The translations under genes were made by a program, and so were the position numbers. Below the pieces are notes generated by a model that saw only the letters and a program-made list of their open reading frames with translations, was not told the origin of the DNA and ran no database searches. This document shows, in pieces, positions 25,558 through 35,270 of a DNA stretch of 64,000 nucleotides. Each line of letters starts with the position of its first letter. The stretch's first letter is position 1. The DNA comes from Caulobacteraceae bacterium (GTDB taxonomy: Bacteria > Pseudomonadota > Alphaproteobacteria > Caulobacterales > Aquidulcibacteraceae), in NCBI GenBank assembly GCA_016703335.1, contig JADJCG010000019.1:1-64000 (forward strand), written 5' to 3'.

Positions 25558-26634
25558 ATGTCAGACGTCATCATCTCCGCCGCCAACGGCCTCGGCCACA
25601 TCACGCTGAACCGCCCGGCGGCATTGCACGCGCTCAACACGCACATGTGCGCGAACATGATTCAGGTGCTTCTGGCCTGGCGCGACGATCCGGATGTTCA
25701 CGCGATCCTTCTAGATCACGCACAAGGCACGCGCGGCTTCTGCGCCGGCGGTGACATCCGCATGATCGCCGAAAGCGGCGCGAGCGACAGCAAAGCCGCG
25801 CGCGAATTCTTCTTCACCGAATATCGCCTCAACCATCTTTTGTTCACGTACCCCAAGCCCATCGTCGCGCTCATCGACGGCGTCACCATGGGCGGCGGCG
25901 TCGGCATCTCGATGCCCGCGCGATTCCGTATCGCCACTGAGAACACGACCTACGCCATGCCCGAAACCGGCATCGGTCTTTTTCCCGACGTCGGCGGCGG
26001 CTGGTACCTGCCGCGCATGCCAGAGCACATCGGCATCTGGGTCGCGCTCACCGGCGCGCGCCTCAAAGGGGCTGACCTTTTCATCGCGGGCGTAGCTACG
26101 CATTTCATGCCAACCGAAATTCTCGCAGCCGCCCGCGCGCAGATCGGCGGCGCGGCGCAAACGCACGATCCCGGCCGCGCTCTAGCAAGCGGCCTTAGTG
26201 CGCTTCACGAACCTTATGGCCGCCCGAAAGAACTGCTGCCCGACAATGTCGACGCCATTGATCGGATATTCGCAGCCGATAGCGTCGAAGGCATTATCGC
26301 CGGTCTAGAGTCCGAAAATAGCGACTGGGCGCGCGCGCAACTCGCCACGCTCAAAACCAAATCGCCGCAAGCGTTGAAAGTGACCTTCCGCCAAATGCGC
26401 GAAGGCGCGCAAAAGCAAAGCTTCGCCGACGAAATGCGCAGCGAATATCGCCTCGCGTCCCGCGTCGCCTCACGTCACGATTTCCAGGAAGGCGTGCGCG
26501 CGCTGATCGTGGACAAAGACAACAAGCCGGTGTGGAATCCGTCCACCCTCGACGGCGTCAGCGATGCACTGCTGGACGAACTCTTCGCGCCGCTGCCATC
26601 TGCCGACGAATGGACGCCGCTCGTCGCAGACTAA
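25558..26634 (+). CDS. 3-hydroxyisobutyryl-CoA hydrolase
   Basis: 358 residues, a long crotonase of the HIBCH type. RGFCAGGDIRMIAE and VALIDGVTMGGGVGISMPAR form the oxyanion hole, and PETGIGLFPDVGGGWYLPRM carries the acidic residues. The length and C-terminal segment (EYRLASRVASRHDFQEGVRA) are those of hydrolases, not hydratases. It releases 3-hydroxyisobutyrate, the substrate of mmsB downstream. The ATG at 25558 gives the normal N-terminus; an upstream extension overlaps the PhyH gene. Confidence 0.9.
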   Translation: MSDVIISAANGLGHITLNRPAALHALNTHMCANMIQVLLAWRDDPDVHAILLDHAQGTRGFCAGGDIRMIAESGASDSKAAREFFFTEYRLNHLLFTYPKPIVALIDGVTMGGGVGISMPARFRIATENTTYAMPETGIGLFPDVGGGWYLPRMPEHIGIWVALTGARLKGADLFIAGVATHFMPTEILAAARAQIGGAAQTHDPGRALASGLSALHEPYGRPKELLPDNVDAIDRIFAADSVEGIIAGLESENSDWARAQLATLKTKSPQALKVTFRQMREGAQKQSFADEMRSEYRLASRVASRHDFQEGVRALIVDKDNKPVWNPSTLDGVSDALLDELFAPLPSADEWTPLVAD

Positions 26635-26706
26635 GCGTGCTCACCGGCAAGTGATTGGCCCTATCGCCGCGGCGCCTCGAAAATCTCCCCGTTAAGAGGG
26701 GACACT

Positions 26707-27216
26707 ATGCAGAAGTTGATCGCGATGCTCGCCGCCGCCGCTGCGCTCTTCGGCACGGCCCACGCCGCCGAACTGCACTACACAGCGACCCTTGCCGGCA
26801 GTCAGTACCCCACCGAAACCGGCTCAGCCGCCACCGGCCAAGCTATGATCGTCGTCGACACCGATGCCCAAACCATCGACGCCAACGTCACCATCACCGG
26901 CATCAAGTTCGATCAGCTCGCGCGCCATCTCGCGCACAGCCGCATGGGCCCGATGCACCTGCATCGCTACCAAGGCGAGGACGTTACACTGATCATGCCG
27001 TTTCCATTCGGCGCCACGTACACCGAAACCGCCGACGGCTTCACCGTCGCCATCGTCGACTACCCATACGCCGATGCCGCCCAAGCCGTGCGCTCGGATC
27101 TCACGTTTGATCAATTCATCGCAGCACTCGGCACAGACCCTATCTATCTCAACGTCCACACCGAAGCCTTCGGTGACGGCGAGATCGCCGGCTGCGTCAG
27201 CGCCGCCGCGCACTAA
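26707..27216 (+). CDS. secreted CHRD-domain protein
   Basis: 169 residues with a clear signal peptide (LIAMLAAAAALFGTAHAAE). The rest is a CHRD-type beta domain: YTATLAGSQYPTETGSAATG, MGPMHLHRYQGE and the end IYLNVHTEAFGDGEIAGCV, the usual H-T/G-E-I-x-G finish. CHRD domains are known from chordin and many bacterial secreted proteins; function unknown. It sits inside the valine cluster, between the hydrolase and mmsB, after a small hairpin (CCCC-GTTAAGA-GGGG, 26686-26700). Confidence 0.8.
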   Translation: MQKLIAMLAAAAALFGTAHAAELHYTATLAGSQYPTETGSAATGQAMIVVDTDAQTIDANVTITGIKFDQLARHLAHSRMGPMHLHRYQGEDVTLIMPFPFGATYTETADGFTVAIVDYPYADAAQAVRSDLTFDQFIAALGTDPIYLNVHTEAFGDGEIAGCVSAAAH

Positions 27217-27343
27217 CGAATTCTGCCCCGCAACTAACGGCGCGCATCAGGCTCAAAGCCAGGTGCGCGCCGCATTTGCGCGTCCGGCGCTTGTCCCAAC
27301 GCGCTCGCGCGCTAAGACAAACCCAAACAAGGAGCGCACCCTC

Positions 27344-28243
27344 ATGACCCGCGTCGCATTTATCGGCCTCGGCAATATGGGCTCGGGCATGGCCGCCAAT
27401 CAGGCGAAGGCCGGACGCGAAGTCGTCGCTTTCGATCTCTCCGCCGACGCCATGGCGCGCGCCAAGGAGCAGGGCATGAGTCCCGCCGCCAGCGCCGCCG
27501 ACGCGGTGAAGGACGCCAACGTCGTCATCACCATGCTGCCCGCCGGCCAGCACGTGCGTGATGTCTATCTCGAAGCGATTCTACCGAACGCTCCCAAGGA
27601 TGCGCTGCTGGTCGATTGCTCCACCATCGACGTCGACAGCGCCCGAACGGTTGCGCGCGACGCTTCGATGCAAGGCTTCCGCACCGCCGACGCGCCAGTA
27701 TCCGGCGGCACCGCAGCCGCAACCGGCGGCACTCTCACCTTCATGGTCGGCTGCCGCGAGCAGGACTTCGCCGAAGTCGAAGAAGCGCTGAAGCCGATGG
27801 CCAAAGCTATCATCCGCGCTGGCGATAGCGGCACGGGTCAGGCGGCGAAGATATGCAACAACATGCTGCTCGGCATTTCGATGATCGCCACCAGCGAGGC
27901 GTTCGCGCTGGCCGAAGCCCTCGGCGTCGATGCGCAAAAGTTCTTCGACATTTCCTCGAAGGCGTCAGGCCAGTGCTGGTCGATGACCTCCTATTGCCCA
28001 TGGCCAGGCCCGGTGCCCGCAGCGCCATCGAACCGCGACTACGAGGGCGGCTTTGCGTCAGCGATGATGCTGAAGGATCTGAAGCTCGCGCAGGACGCTG
28101 CCGATACCGTCGGCACGCCAACGCCGCTCGGCGGCGCTGCCGAAGCGCTCTACGGCGAACTCGTGCGCGGCGGCTACGCCAATCGCGATTTCTCGATCAT
28201 CCTGCAGATGCTGCGCGGAACGCTGCAGTTAAACCGCGAATAG
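27344..28243 (+). CDS. mmsB: 3-hydroxyisobutyrate dehydrogenase
   Basis: 299 residues. N-terminal Rossmann motif VAFIGLGNMGSGMAANQAKA, substrate motif DAPVSGGTAAATGG, catalytic lysine region GTGQAAKICNNMLLG, and the C-terminal domain DYEGGFASAMMLKDLKLA. It oxidises 3-hydroxyisobutyrate to methylmalonate semialdehyde with NAD+, linking the hydrolase upstream with mmsA. ATG with AAGGAGCG 8 bp before; the frame is open further upstream but without similarity. Confidence 0.94.
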   Translation: MTRVAFIGLGNMGSGMAANQAKAGREVVAFDLSADAMARAKEQGMSPAASAADAVKDANVVITMLPAGQHVRDVYLEAILPNAPKDALLVDCSTIDVDSARTVARDASMQGFRTADAPVSGGTAAATGGTLTFMVGCREQDFAEVEEALKPMAKAIIRAGDSGTGQAAKICNNMLLGISMIATSEAFALAEALGVDAQKFFDISSKASGQCWSMTSYCPWPGPVPAAPSNRDYEGGFASAMMLKDLKLAQDAADTVGTPTPLGGAAEALYGELVRGGYANRDFSIILQMLRGTLQLNRE

Positions 28244-28614
28244 CTCATTGATCGCCGCGAGCAGGGCGCTCGGCGGCACAGGCTTGACCAGAACCATATC
28301 TGCGCCGGCCGCATGCCGCGGCGGCGTGCGCAGCGCTGGCGTCGCCGCTCAGCATGATGATCTTCGGCGCGCCAAGTGCGCCGTCGCCGCGCACAGCCGA
28401 CAGAAACGCCAAGCCATCCATGCCCGGCATGTTCTTGTCGGCGATGATCACCGTTGCTGGCCGCGTGCGTAGCGCCGTCAGCGCATCGGCAGCGCTTGCG
28501 GCGGCACGGAGAGTTCGTCACGCCAACCTTGGTGAACAGGCGCGTCAGCAGTGCACGCATCGCTTCGTGGTCGTCCACGATCAGCACGTCGAGATCAGCC
28601 AGGTCCATGCGCAC
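28229..28614 (-). CDS. single-domain response regulator (two frameshifts)
   Basis: Three frames add up to one CheY-like receiver. DVLIVDDHEAMRALLTRLF holds the acidic pocket, then after a shift near 28505 comes TVIIADKNMPGMDGLAFLSA with the phosphoacceptor Asp, IIMLSGDAS, and after another near 28315 the end ADMVLVKPVPPSALLAAINE with the conserved lysine. Joined about 128 residues, no output domain. Its end overlaps the convergent mmsB end by 15 bp. It is similar in type to the regulator at 33235-33777. Partner kinase not visible. Confidence 0.75.
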
Positions 28615-28631
28615 GCCTTAGCTTGCGCTGC

Positions 28632-28669
28632 GCCCAAAACAAAACGGCCGGAGCTTTCGCTCCGGCCGT
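28632..28669 (-). terminator. intrinsic terminator of the TonB receptor gene
   Basis: Stem ACGGCCGGAGC (28644-28654) with GCTCCGGCCGT (28659-28669), 4-base loop, followed on the minus strand by TTTTGTTTTG. It lies 23 bp after the receptor stop. Confidence 0.85.
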
Positions 28670-28692
28670 CAGGCTCAGTTCTGACGAACCGA

Positions 28693-31242
28693 TTAGTATT
28701 GCAGGCGGAGCGACACGCCGTAGGTGCGTGGCTGGTTCGGGTAGATCACGCGTGAGTTCTGCAGCGGCGGCGTGAAGCCACCGACATAGTAAAACTCGTC
28801 CGTCAGGTTCTGACCGAACAGTTCAACTGACCAACGCTCGTTCTCCGGACCGATGCCAACGCGACCGTTGAAGATAGCGAAGGATTCGTTGTCCGTGACC
28901 AGCGAGTGGTCCAGCGTCTCCGTCGTGTATTCGCTGTTCCAACGGCCATCGAGATAGAACAGGGCGCCAAGGTTTTCGCCGAGCGGCACGCGATAAGCGA
29001 TAGCGCCGGTGACAACCCATTCCGGAGCGAACGAAAGCGTGGTGCCGGCGTTCACGGTGTTCGGCACTGGGTCGAGCGGATTGAAGGTAACCGTGCTGTC
29101 GTAATAGGCGTCGTTGTAGACCAGGCCGGCGTTGATGTTCAGGACCTTCGATCGGGTTGGTGGTCATCTCAACTTCGACACCTTGGCTGATCACGTCCGG
29201 TACGTTCCGGGTGATGAAGTTGAAGCCGTTGAAGGCGTTCAGCTGGTAGTCGGAGATCTGCTCGAAGAAGCCCGTGACGTTGAACGTCGTCGAGCCGCCG
29301 AACAGCGTAGTCTTCACACCGATCTCGTAAGCGTCGGTGAATTCCGGCTCGAACGCCAGTTGGGACACATTTGCTGCTGCCGATGAGGTGGTCGCCGGCG
29401 TGATCGCAAAGCCAGAACGGTCGATGTTGAAGCCGCCCGCTTTGTAGCCGCGAGAGTAGCTGCCGTAGACCATCATGTCTTCGTTGAGGTGATAGGCCAA
29501 CGACGCGGTGCCGCTGAACTCTTCCTCTTCACGATCACCAGCATAATCGCCGTTGGTGATGGAGTTGACCGCTGGGTTGCAGGCGAGAGCCATGGCCGTC
29601 GCACCGCTCGCGGAGCCTTGGATCGCCGTGACGATACCGCCAGGGGTCGGAACGCTTGCCGAAGTCGCTGATTCCATCGCTTGCAGCGCGGCGCAAGCAT
29701 TGGTTTGAGGGCGTTGAGGTTAGCCGGAAGATCCTTGGTTTCTTGGCTGTAACGTACGCCGAGGGTCAGTATGAGATCGTCGCTCATGCTGATTTCGTTG
29801 TGCGTGAAGAGCGCCAAGCTTTCCGTTTCGACCTCCCAGTTGTCGGCCAGTTGGCCTTGACCAGCCCTGTTGGCGGACCCAGCGCCGGGGCCGGGGTTCT
29901 GGCTGTTGACGTCGATCAGCACTTGCGGGAATGCCGCAAAGTTTGTTGACGCGACAAATTGGAAGATTGATGGACCTGGGCCGGAGAAGTTGAAGAGTTC
30001 GGGCGTGGTGCAACCGGCGGAAACTGCCATGTTGCTGAATGCCGCGCCCTGCGTCCCGATGCGGATCCGATCGGTCGTGTCGATGCTTTCTTGCGCGTAG
30101 AAAAGGCCAACCAGCCAGTTCAGGCGGCCTGTTTCACCTTGGAGGCGGAACTCCTGCGTGAGGTTCTCAATGCCGACTTCCAGACCATCACGATAGGCGA
30201 TGTCCGCCGACGTGAAGTCGGTGTCCTGATCACGCTCAGCATTCCAGTCGCGGACTGCGGTGATCGAGGTGAAGTTCATGCCGCCGATATCCCAGTCAAG
30301 TTGCGCTGAGAAACCGATTTCGTCCGTCGTCTCGCCATAGCCGCGGCTTGGCGTCACCGTCATGTTGCGATCTTCAGCCGGTGTCGTGAGAACGCCCGTG
30401 CCGGCCGTCAGAGCATTGATCAGCGCCGACGTCGTGCCGGGACTGACGAGCACTGCACCGCAGCAAACTGAATCGCTTTCAGCAGCGTCGAGGATGAAGC
30501 GAACCGAAGCGTCCGGGCTGATGTCCCAGAGCGCTTGGCCACGCGCCGACCAGCGGCTCGAGCTGTTGATGTCGTTGCCGCTCGTCACGTCGTTGATGTA
30601 GCCGCCGCGATCGCGCATAACGCCGTCGAACCGCAGGGCGAAATTATCGCTGATCGGCGCGTTGATGCCAGCTTCCAGGCCAACTTCCTCGAGATCGTCG
30701 AGGCCGTAATCGCCTTGGATGTACATGCCAGGCTCGAAGCTTGGGCCAGACGAGATGACGCTGATGGCGCCGGCCGACGTGTTGCGTCCGAACAGGGTGC
30801 CTTGTGGGCCGCGCAGAACTTCAACACGCTCGAGTTCCGGAAGGTCGGCCAGAGCCGCACCAGCACGAGAACGATACACGCCATCGATGAAGATGCCGAC
30901 GGCGCCTTCGAAGCCTGGGTTGTCAGAGCCGGTGCCGATGCCGCGAATACGCGCGATCGTGCCCGAGGAATTCGACTGGCCCGTGCCCATTTGCAGCGAC
31001 GGCGCAACTTGGGTCACGTCGCGCAGATCCTGCACGCCCGAGTTTTCCAGTTGTTCGCCGCTCACGGCCGTAACGGCCAGCGGAACGTCTTGAATAGCCG
31101 CTGCGCGGCCAGTTGCGGTGACGACGATTTCGTCGGTTACTTCATCCGCGTCTTGGGCCAGTGCGGGCGAACCTAGTGCGCCCATTGCTGCGAGCGACGC
31201 GCCCGAAAGCAGAATCCGACCCCAATTTGACTTTTTGCTCAT
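28693..31242 (-). CDS. TonB-dependent outer-membrane receptor (two frameshifts)
   Basis: About 850 residues joined. Signal peptide (LAAMGALGSPALAQ), TonB box DEIVVTATG, plug domain (RIRGIGTGSDNPGFEGAVGI, then LERVEVLRGPQGTLFGRNTS) and a long beta-barrel ending in QPRTYGVSLRLQY with the C-terminal aromatic. Frame changes near 29700 and 29140 split the barrel, but each part continues the family pattern. The ATG at 31242 follows GGGAGGACGGCG. The type resembles the broad Caulobacterales/Sphingomonadales receptor group; ligand unknown. No transport genes adjoin it. Terminator at 28632-28669. Confidence 0.9.
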
Positions 31243-31352
31243 CGCCGTCCTCCCAGTGCCCGGACCACCTTCTTGTGGGTGTCCGCAGCAGACCAATGGC
31301 GTAGTCGGGCTGACGAGCGGGTGCTCCCCCCGCGCCCTACCTCCGTGGCGCT

Positions 31353-31381
31353 ATAGCAGGCGCTAACTCTATGTGTGTCAA
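31353..31381 (-). promoter_or_regulatory. possible sigma-70 type promoter of the TonB receptor gene
   Basis: Minus strand TTGACA (31381-31376), 17-base spacer, TGCTAT (31358-31353), about 110 bp before the receptor ATG. The -10 is weak. The rest of the 354-bp gap to queC (to 31596) shows no other gene or clear element, and no riboswitch was recognised. Confidence 0.35.
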
Positions 31382-31596
31382 CGGGTAGGCTCGGTATAAC
31401 TTGACGCTCGCGTCATGGCGGCTTGTCCCTGAGGCGGCGCGGTCACACTCACCTCAGGGCAGTGTAGCTTTCGTCTATTCCGTTTGGCCTATAGGGCGAC
31501 TAATATGCTCTTAAGAGGGCAGTTGTCGTGGCGTAAGGAAATCTAAGCGTGTCACTGAGTCGCTTATCTGCTCGGCCTCGCGCGTTATAAGCGGCC

Positions 31597-32364
31597 ATGT
31601 CCACCGCGCTCGTCCTGTTTTCCGCTGGCCAAGATTCGGCGACCTGCCTGGCGTGGGCGCTGGACGCCTTACGAGCGCGTCGAGACGATCGGCTTCGCCT
31701 ACGGCCAGCGCCACGCCGTAGAAATGAGCCAACGTCCGATCCTGCGCGACGCGATCGCGCCGCTGCGTCCCGAATGGGCAGGGCGCGGCTCGGCGGCGAC
31801 GTCGTCGTGGATCTGTCCGGCTACGGCGCATTGGCTGAGAGCGCGCTGACCGCCGACAGGGCCATCGAGATGCTGGAGAGCGGGCTGCCGAGTACCTTCG
31901 TGCCGGCGCGGAACCTCGTCTTCTTGTCCGTCGCAGCCGCCCACGCCTATCGCCGGAGCGCCGCCACTCTGGTTGGTGGCATGTGCGAGACGGACTATTC
32001 CGGCTACCCCGACTGCCGGCGCGAGACGATTGACGCGATGGAACAAGCGCTATCGCTCGGCTTAGCGTCGCCGCTCAAAATCGAAACGCCGCTGATGCGC
32101 CTCACCAAGGCCGAGACCTGGGCGCTCGCGCACCAACTCGGCGGCGCGGCCCTGGTCGAGACAATCTTGGAGCACAGCCACACCTGCTACGAGGGCGACC
32201 GTTCCCATCGTCATGATTGGGGCTATGGCTGCGGCGAATGCCCAGCCTGCGATCTTCGCGCCAAAGGCTGGCGCGAGTGGGCCGCGACAAAGGGCTGCTT
32301 AAATCCGAGGTGCGCCAGGGCGGGCGAGGCGAACGGGGAAAGGGGCCACAGGATCCCGCCCTAG
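31597..32364 (+). CDS. queC: 7-cyano-7-deazaguanine synthase QueC (two compensating frameshifts)
   Basis: The ATP-binding loop FSAGQDSATCLAWAL starts the protein. From about 31665 to 31785 the true frame is another one (YERVETIGFAYGQRHAVEMS, then RPILRDAIAPLRPEW), after which the first frame returns: PSTFVPARNLVFLSVAAAHA, VGGMCETDYSGYPDCR and the zinc motif GYGCGECPACDLRAKGW. QueC makes preQ0 for queuosine in tRNA. The last about 25 residues after REWAATK look foreign, so the genuine stop may be lost by one more indel. No other que gene is near. Confidence 0.88.
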   Translation: MSTALVLFSAGQDSATCLAWALDALRARRDDRLRLRPAPRRRNEPTSDPARRDRAAASRMGRARLGGDVVVDLSGYGALAESALTADRAIEMLESGLPSTFVPARNLVFLSVAAAHAYRRSAATLVGGMCETDYSGYPDCRRETIDAMEQALSLGLASPLKIETPLMRLTKAETWALAHQLGGAALVETILEHSHTCYEGDRSHRHDWGYGCGECPACDLRAKGWREWAATKGCLNPRCARAGEANGERGHRIPP

Positions 32365-32374
32365 CGCTAGCCGA

Positions 32375-32884
32375 CTATCGCGGGGTGGCGATGTAGGCGT
32401 CGGCTACTTTCACGGCGAACTGACGGATCGAGCGGCGCGCTTCGGTCCACGTCGTGGCCGCACCAACAATATCCGCAAGCGAATGATTGTAGCGGCGATG
32501 GGTCACTTCCGTAGTCGCGCCGTTAGCGCTGCGCACGACTGCGCGGAGCTCTGCGCCGCCAATCGAAATGCTGCTGAAATCCAGCCCTGGTTCATCGAAC
32601 AATTGCTGCATAGTCGGCCGGTTCGGTTCGGCATCAACGATCGTAACTTCGATGTTGGCGCTGCCAGGAGAAACGCCGCGGCGCGAGAGTTCGCGTGCAA
32701 TCGCGTCCGTTACCGCGGCACGCAGCACTTCACCTTCACGCACGCCATAATCTTCTTCGAGCGCGGTTTGAAATTCGGGCGAAAATGAAACCGGCGTCGA
32801 TTGCGCCCAAGCCGGCGCGGCGAATGCGAGCACGGCGGCGCCTAGCGAGAAGATAACGGATACGCATTGGCGGCTCCCCAGCAT
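32375..32884 (-). CDS. secreted protein of unknown function
   Basis: 169 residues, signal peptide with a cleavage site after AAPAWAQ. The mature part starts STPVSFSPEFQTALEEDYGV and contains regular alpha-beta stretches (NIEVTIVDAEPNRPTMQQLF, ATTEVTHRRYNHSLADI). No catalytic motif recognised and no cysteines in the mature part. Probably periplasmic. It is convergent with queC, 10 bp apart, and faces no obvious partner. Confidence 0.6.
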   Translation of the reverse strand: MLGSRQCVSVIFSLGAAVLAFAAPAWAQSTPVSFSPEFQTALEEDYGVREGEVLRAAVTDAIARELSRRGVSPGSANIEVTIVDAEPNRPTMQQLFDEPGLDFSSISIGGAELRAVVRSANGATTEVTHRRYNHSLADIVGAATTWTEARRSIRQFAVKVADAYIATPR

Positions 32885-32951
32885 TGGTGACCATGAGTAT
32901 GCCAGCGTCCCGCCGTTTGACCACTCACGTTCACGTCAAACGCGTTGCGAC

Positions 32952-33164
32952 TCAGCGATCGTCGTCATCCTTGTCGTCGTCATCATCGCCCGGCGTGGCC
33001 GCGTCGATGACCGCGCCGGTAACATCAACCGTCGCGCCGACCACCGCGCCCGTAGCGCCGACGGCGGCGCCAATCACTGCACCGGTTGCGCCAACCGCAG
33101 CGCCTACAAGGCACGACGCAAGCAAAGGCGCCGCCAAAAGCACCGCCAGAAGAGACCGGATCAT
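32952..33164 (-). CDS. small lipoprotein with GA(A/T)VGATGAV repeats and acidic tail
   Basis: About 70 residues. A lipoprotein signal (LLAVLLAAPLLASC) is followed by repeating units VGAAVGATGAVIGAAVGATG, then AVVGATVDVTGAVIDAATPG, and an aspartate-rich end DDDDDKDDDDR. The repeats share a period of about 14 residues and would form a hydrophobic helix, perhaps membrane-associated. As sequenced, its frame is joined upstream to the response regulator frame; the ATG at 33164 before the lipobox is the credible start. Function unknown. Confidence 0.6.
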   Translation of the reverse strand: MIRSLLAVLLAAPLLASCLVGAAVGATGAVIGAAVGATGAVVGATVDVTGAVIDAATPGDDDDDKDDDDR

Positions 33165-33234
33165 CAGGCTCCCCGCCGCTAGGAGCGCGGGAACCGTGCG
33201 CGAGCGCGCTATCCTTGGCAAGCGCGCTGCAGCC

Positions 33235-33777
33235 TCACGCGCTCCAGCGCAGATCATCGACATCGAACGCATCGTCCGCTGCGCTTCGCTCTTGTCGGTG
33301 TCGCGCCGCAGCGGGCCGGCATAGTGCGGATCTTGGCCGAAGCGGCGGTCGGGCCCGAAAAACCCCACTGTGCTTACGAACATGCGCGTGTCAGTCAGCA
33401 CGTTCGAGATGCGGTCGAACAAGAGCCGCGCGCTGATTGGTTTGCGCACAAAACCGCTCACGCCCGCATCACGCGCGGCGGTCACGCGGGACATTCTCGG
33501 TGTGCGCAGTGAGCATAAGGATCGGTAAGTACGGGTTCGGACTATCGCTGTTGCGGCGAACCATCTGCGTGAACGCTAAGCCATCGACCGGCGCCATCTT
33601 CCAATCGACGATGATGAGATCGACAGGCCGCGCGCGCATCACATCAAACGCTTCGCCGCCGGTCGCGGCTTCGGTGACCTTCGAAATGCCGCCCGCGCGC
33701 AGCAGGCAGCGCACGAGGAAGCGCATTTGCTCGTTGTCGTCGACAACCAGCACGTGAATGTCGTTGAGGGTCGTCAA
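33235..33777 (-). CDS. response regulator with C-terminal extension (frameshifted)
   Basis: Receiver domain DIHVLVVDDNEQMRFLVRCL, phosphoacceptor in VDLIIVDWKMAPVDGLAF, LMLTAHTE, and, after a shift near 33485, ARDAGVSGFVRKPISARLLF with the conserved lysine. The extension FFGPDRRFGQDPHYAGPLRR resembles the R-rich ends of small regulators. A second shift near 33290 would give the end ADDAFDVDDLRWSA with TGA at 33235, so the two shifts cancel (543 nt). Without it, the frame runs on through the downstream lipoprotein gene. Target unknown. Confidence 0.65.
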
Positions 33778-33945
33778 TGACCGCCCCGCTTAGAACCCGC
33801 CCTTCTGTTAGAAGCGCGCGAAAGTGCAAACGGTTGGTAAATTTCGAAGGTCTCGTGAAGCGAATGCCGCCGCAGATCAGTAAATCGGCGGCGGCAAACA
33901 AGCTTTCATGACTGGACGTGCTAAGGTGACGTGCGGTTCAACTTT

Positions 33946-34650
33946 CTACGGCGCATCCACCAGCACGATTTCCGCGTCTTCACCCGCTTCGATGCGAAGC
34001 TCTGCTTCGTCTTTGATAGCTGCGCCATCGCGCGGCCCAAGCTCGACGCCGTTCACGACAGCATTGCCCTTGGCCAGCGCCAGGTACGCATAGCGGCCTT
34101 CGCCCAGCTTATACGACACGCTCTGTCCGCTCTTCAGCGTGGCGGCCAGCAAGCGCGCATCCTGCCGGATCGGCAGCGCGCCCGCTTCCTGATCGTCGGC
34201 AAAGCCGGACGCCAGAGTCACCAGCGAACCGGCGCGCTCGTCCTTTGGAAATTTGGCCGCGCCCCAATAAGGTTTGCCGCCGCGCTCCTTCGGCACGATC
34301 CAGATCTGATAGAGCGTTGTCGACTCGTCTTCGAGATTGAACTCGGCGTGCGTGACGCCCGAGCCCGCGCTCATCACCTGCACGTCGCCGGCTTCGGTGC
34401 GGCCTTTATTGCCCATCGAGTCCTGGTGCGTGATCGCGCCACTGCGGACATAGGTGATGATCTCCATGTCCGAGTGCGGATGGGGCGGAAAGCCGGTCTT
34501 GGCTTGGATCGTGTCGTCATTCCACACGCGTAGCGCGCCCCAATGCACGCGGGCAGGGTCATGGTAGCCGGAAAAGCTGAAATGATAGCGCGCCGCGAGC
34601 CAATCGGCGTCGTGACGGCCCAAGCTGTCGAACGGACGTTTCTCAATCAT
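33946..34650 (-). CDS. pirin-like bicupin
   Basis: 234 residues, YhhW/pirin family. The metal-binding N-terminal cupin has GFPPHPHSDMEIITYVRSG (HxHxxxE) and HAEFN. The C-terminal cupin begins around RLLAATLKSGQSVSYKL. Some relatives oxidise quercetin, others are regulatory; which applies here cannot be told. ATG at 34650; an upstream extension lacks similarity. Confidence 0.85.
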   Translation of the reverse strand: MIEKRPFDSLGRHDADWLAARYHFSFSGYHDPARVHWGALRVWNDDTIQAKTGFPPHPHSDMEIITYVRSGAITHQDSMGNKGRTEAGDVQVMSAGSGVTHAEFNLEDESTTLYQIWIVPKERGGKPYWGAAKFPKDERAGSLVTLASGFADDQEAGALPIRQDARLLAATLKSGQSVSYKLGEGRYAYLALAKGNAVVNGVELGPRDGAAIKDEAELRIEAGEDAEIVLVDAP

Positions 34651-34775
34651 GCAAAACCTCTTCGCCAGCCAATGTGGCCCGTCGCTTTTCGTCCTCAAGG
34701 CACAAGCCTGACACTTGGAGCCGCTTGACGAAAGCGCCCCATCGGAGTGCAACGGGCTCAAACGGGAGGACGTCC

Positions 34776-35261
34776 ATGATCCGTACTTATCTCGCCGCCA
34801 CTGCGGCTCTGTTGCTTGCTGCTTGCGGCCAATCCACCGCGCCGACGACCGAAGAAGCGCCAGCCGCGCCGCAAGGTCTGCTCGAGCAGATTCAGGCTCA
34901 AAGCCCGGAAGCACAATCGGTCATCGCTTACCACGGCTTTCATCGCCTACCAGACTGCGCACCCAGACTAGTGGTCACTCCGCCGTGCACGTCCGTTCGC
35001 GGCACGGACCGGATCACCGTGCCGGCGAACGTCGCGCCCGATAGCATCTATGCGCCGCACGTCGGCCAAGTCGTCTTCACGGTGCAGTGCGGCGCGCTGA
35101 TCAGCGCAACGCGGATGGACTACACGCAGAAATGGCTCGTGTCGTTCGCGCCAGGCGCGCCCGAGGCGACGGTCGAGCATTGCTTAGGTCCGCGCGAATC
35201 CGATCTCTGCCCGCGCAACGTGCCGACCGCCGATCCGGCGCCAGCAACGACGACGCCCTAA
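34776..35261 (+). CDS. lipoprotein of unknown function
   Basis: 161 residues, lipobox in ATAALLLAACGQ. After a linker rich in A, P and T come PDCAPRLVVTPPCTSVRG and a strand-rich part with four further cysteines (FTVQCGALI, VEHCLGPRESDLC), perhaps in disulfides. The end is proline-threonine rich. GGGAGGA ribosome site. No family recognised. Convergent with the META genes. Confidence 0.6.
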   Translation: MIRTYLAATAALLLAACGQSTAPTTEEAPAAPQGLLEQIQAQSPEAQSVIAYHGFHRLPDCAPRLVVTPPCTSVRGTDRITVPANVAPDSIYAPHVGQVVFTVQCGALISATRMDYTQKWLVSFAPGAPEATVEHCLGPRESDLCPRNVPTADPAPATTTP

Positions 35262-35270
35262 AGCGACGCT

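Noticed and set aside
31243..31596. Cobalamin or other riboswitch before the TonB receptor
   Set aside because: A short GGGCACTGG stretch looked suggestive, but the B12-box core and conserved helices are not present.
32952..33494. Fusion of response regulator and lipoprotein
   Set aside because: An internal signal peptide with lipobox and a plausible regulator end in another frame indicate two genes joined by an indel.
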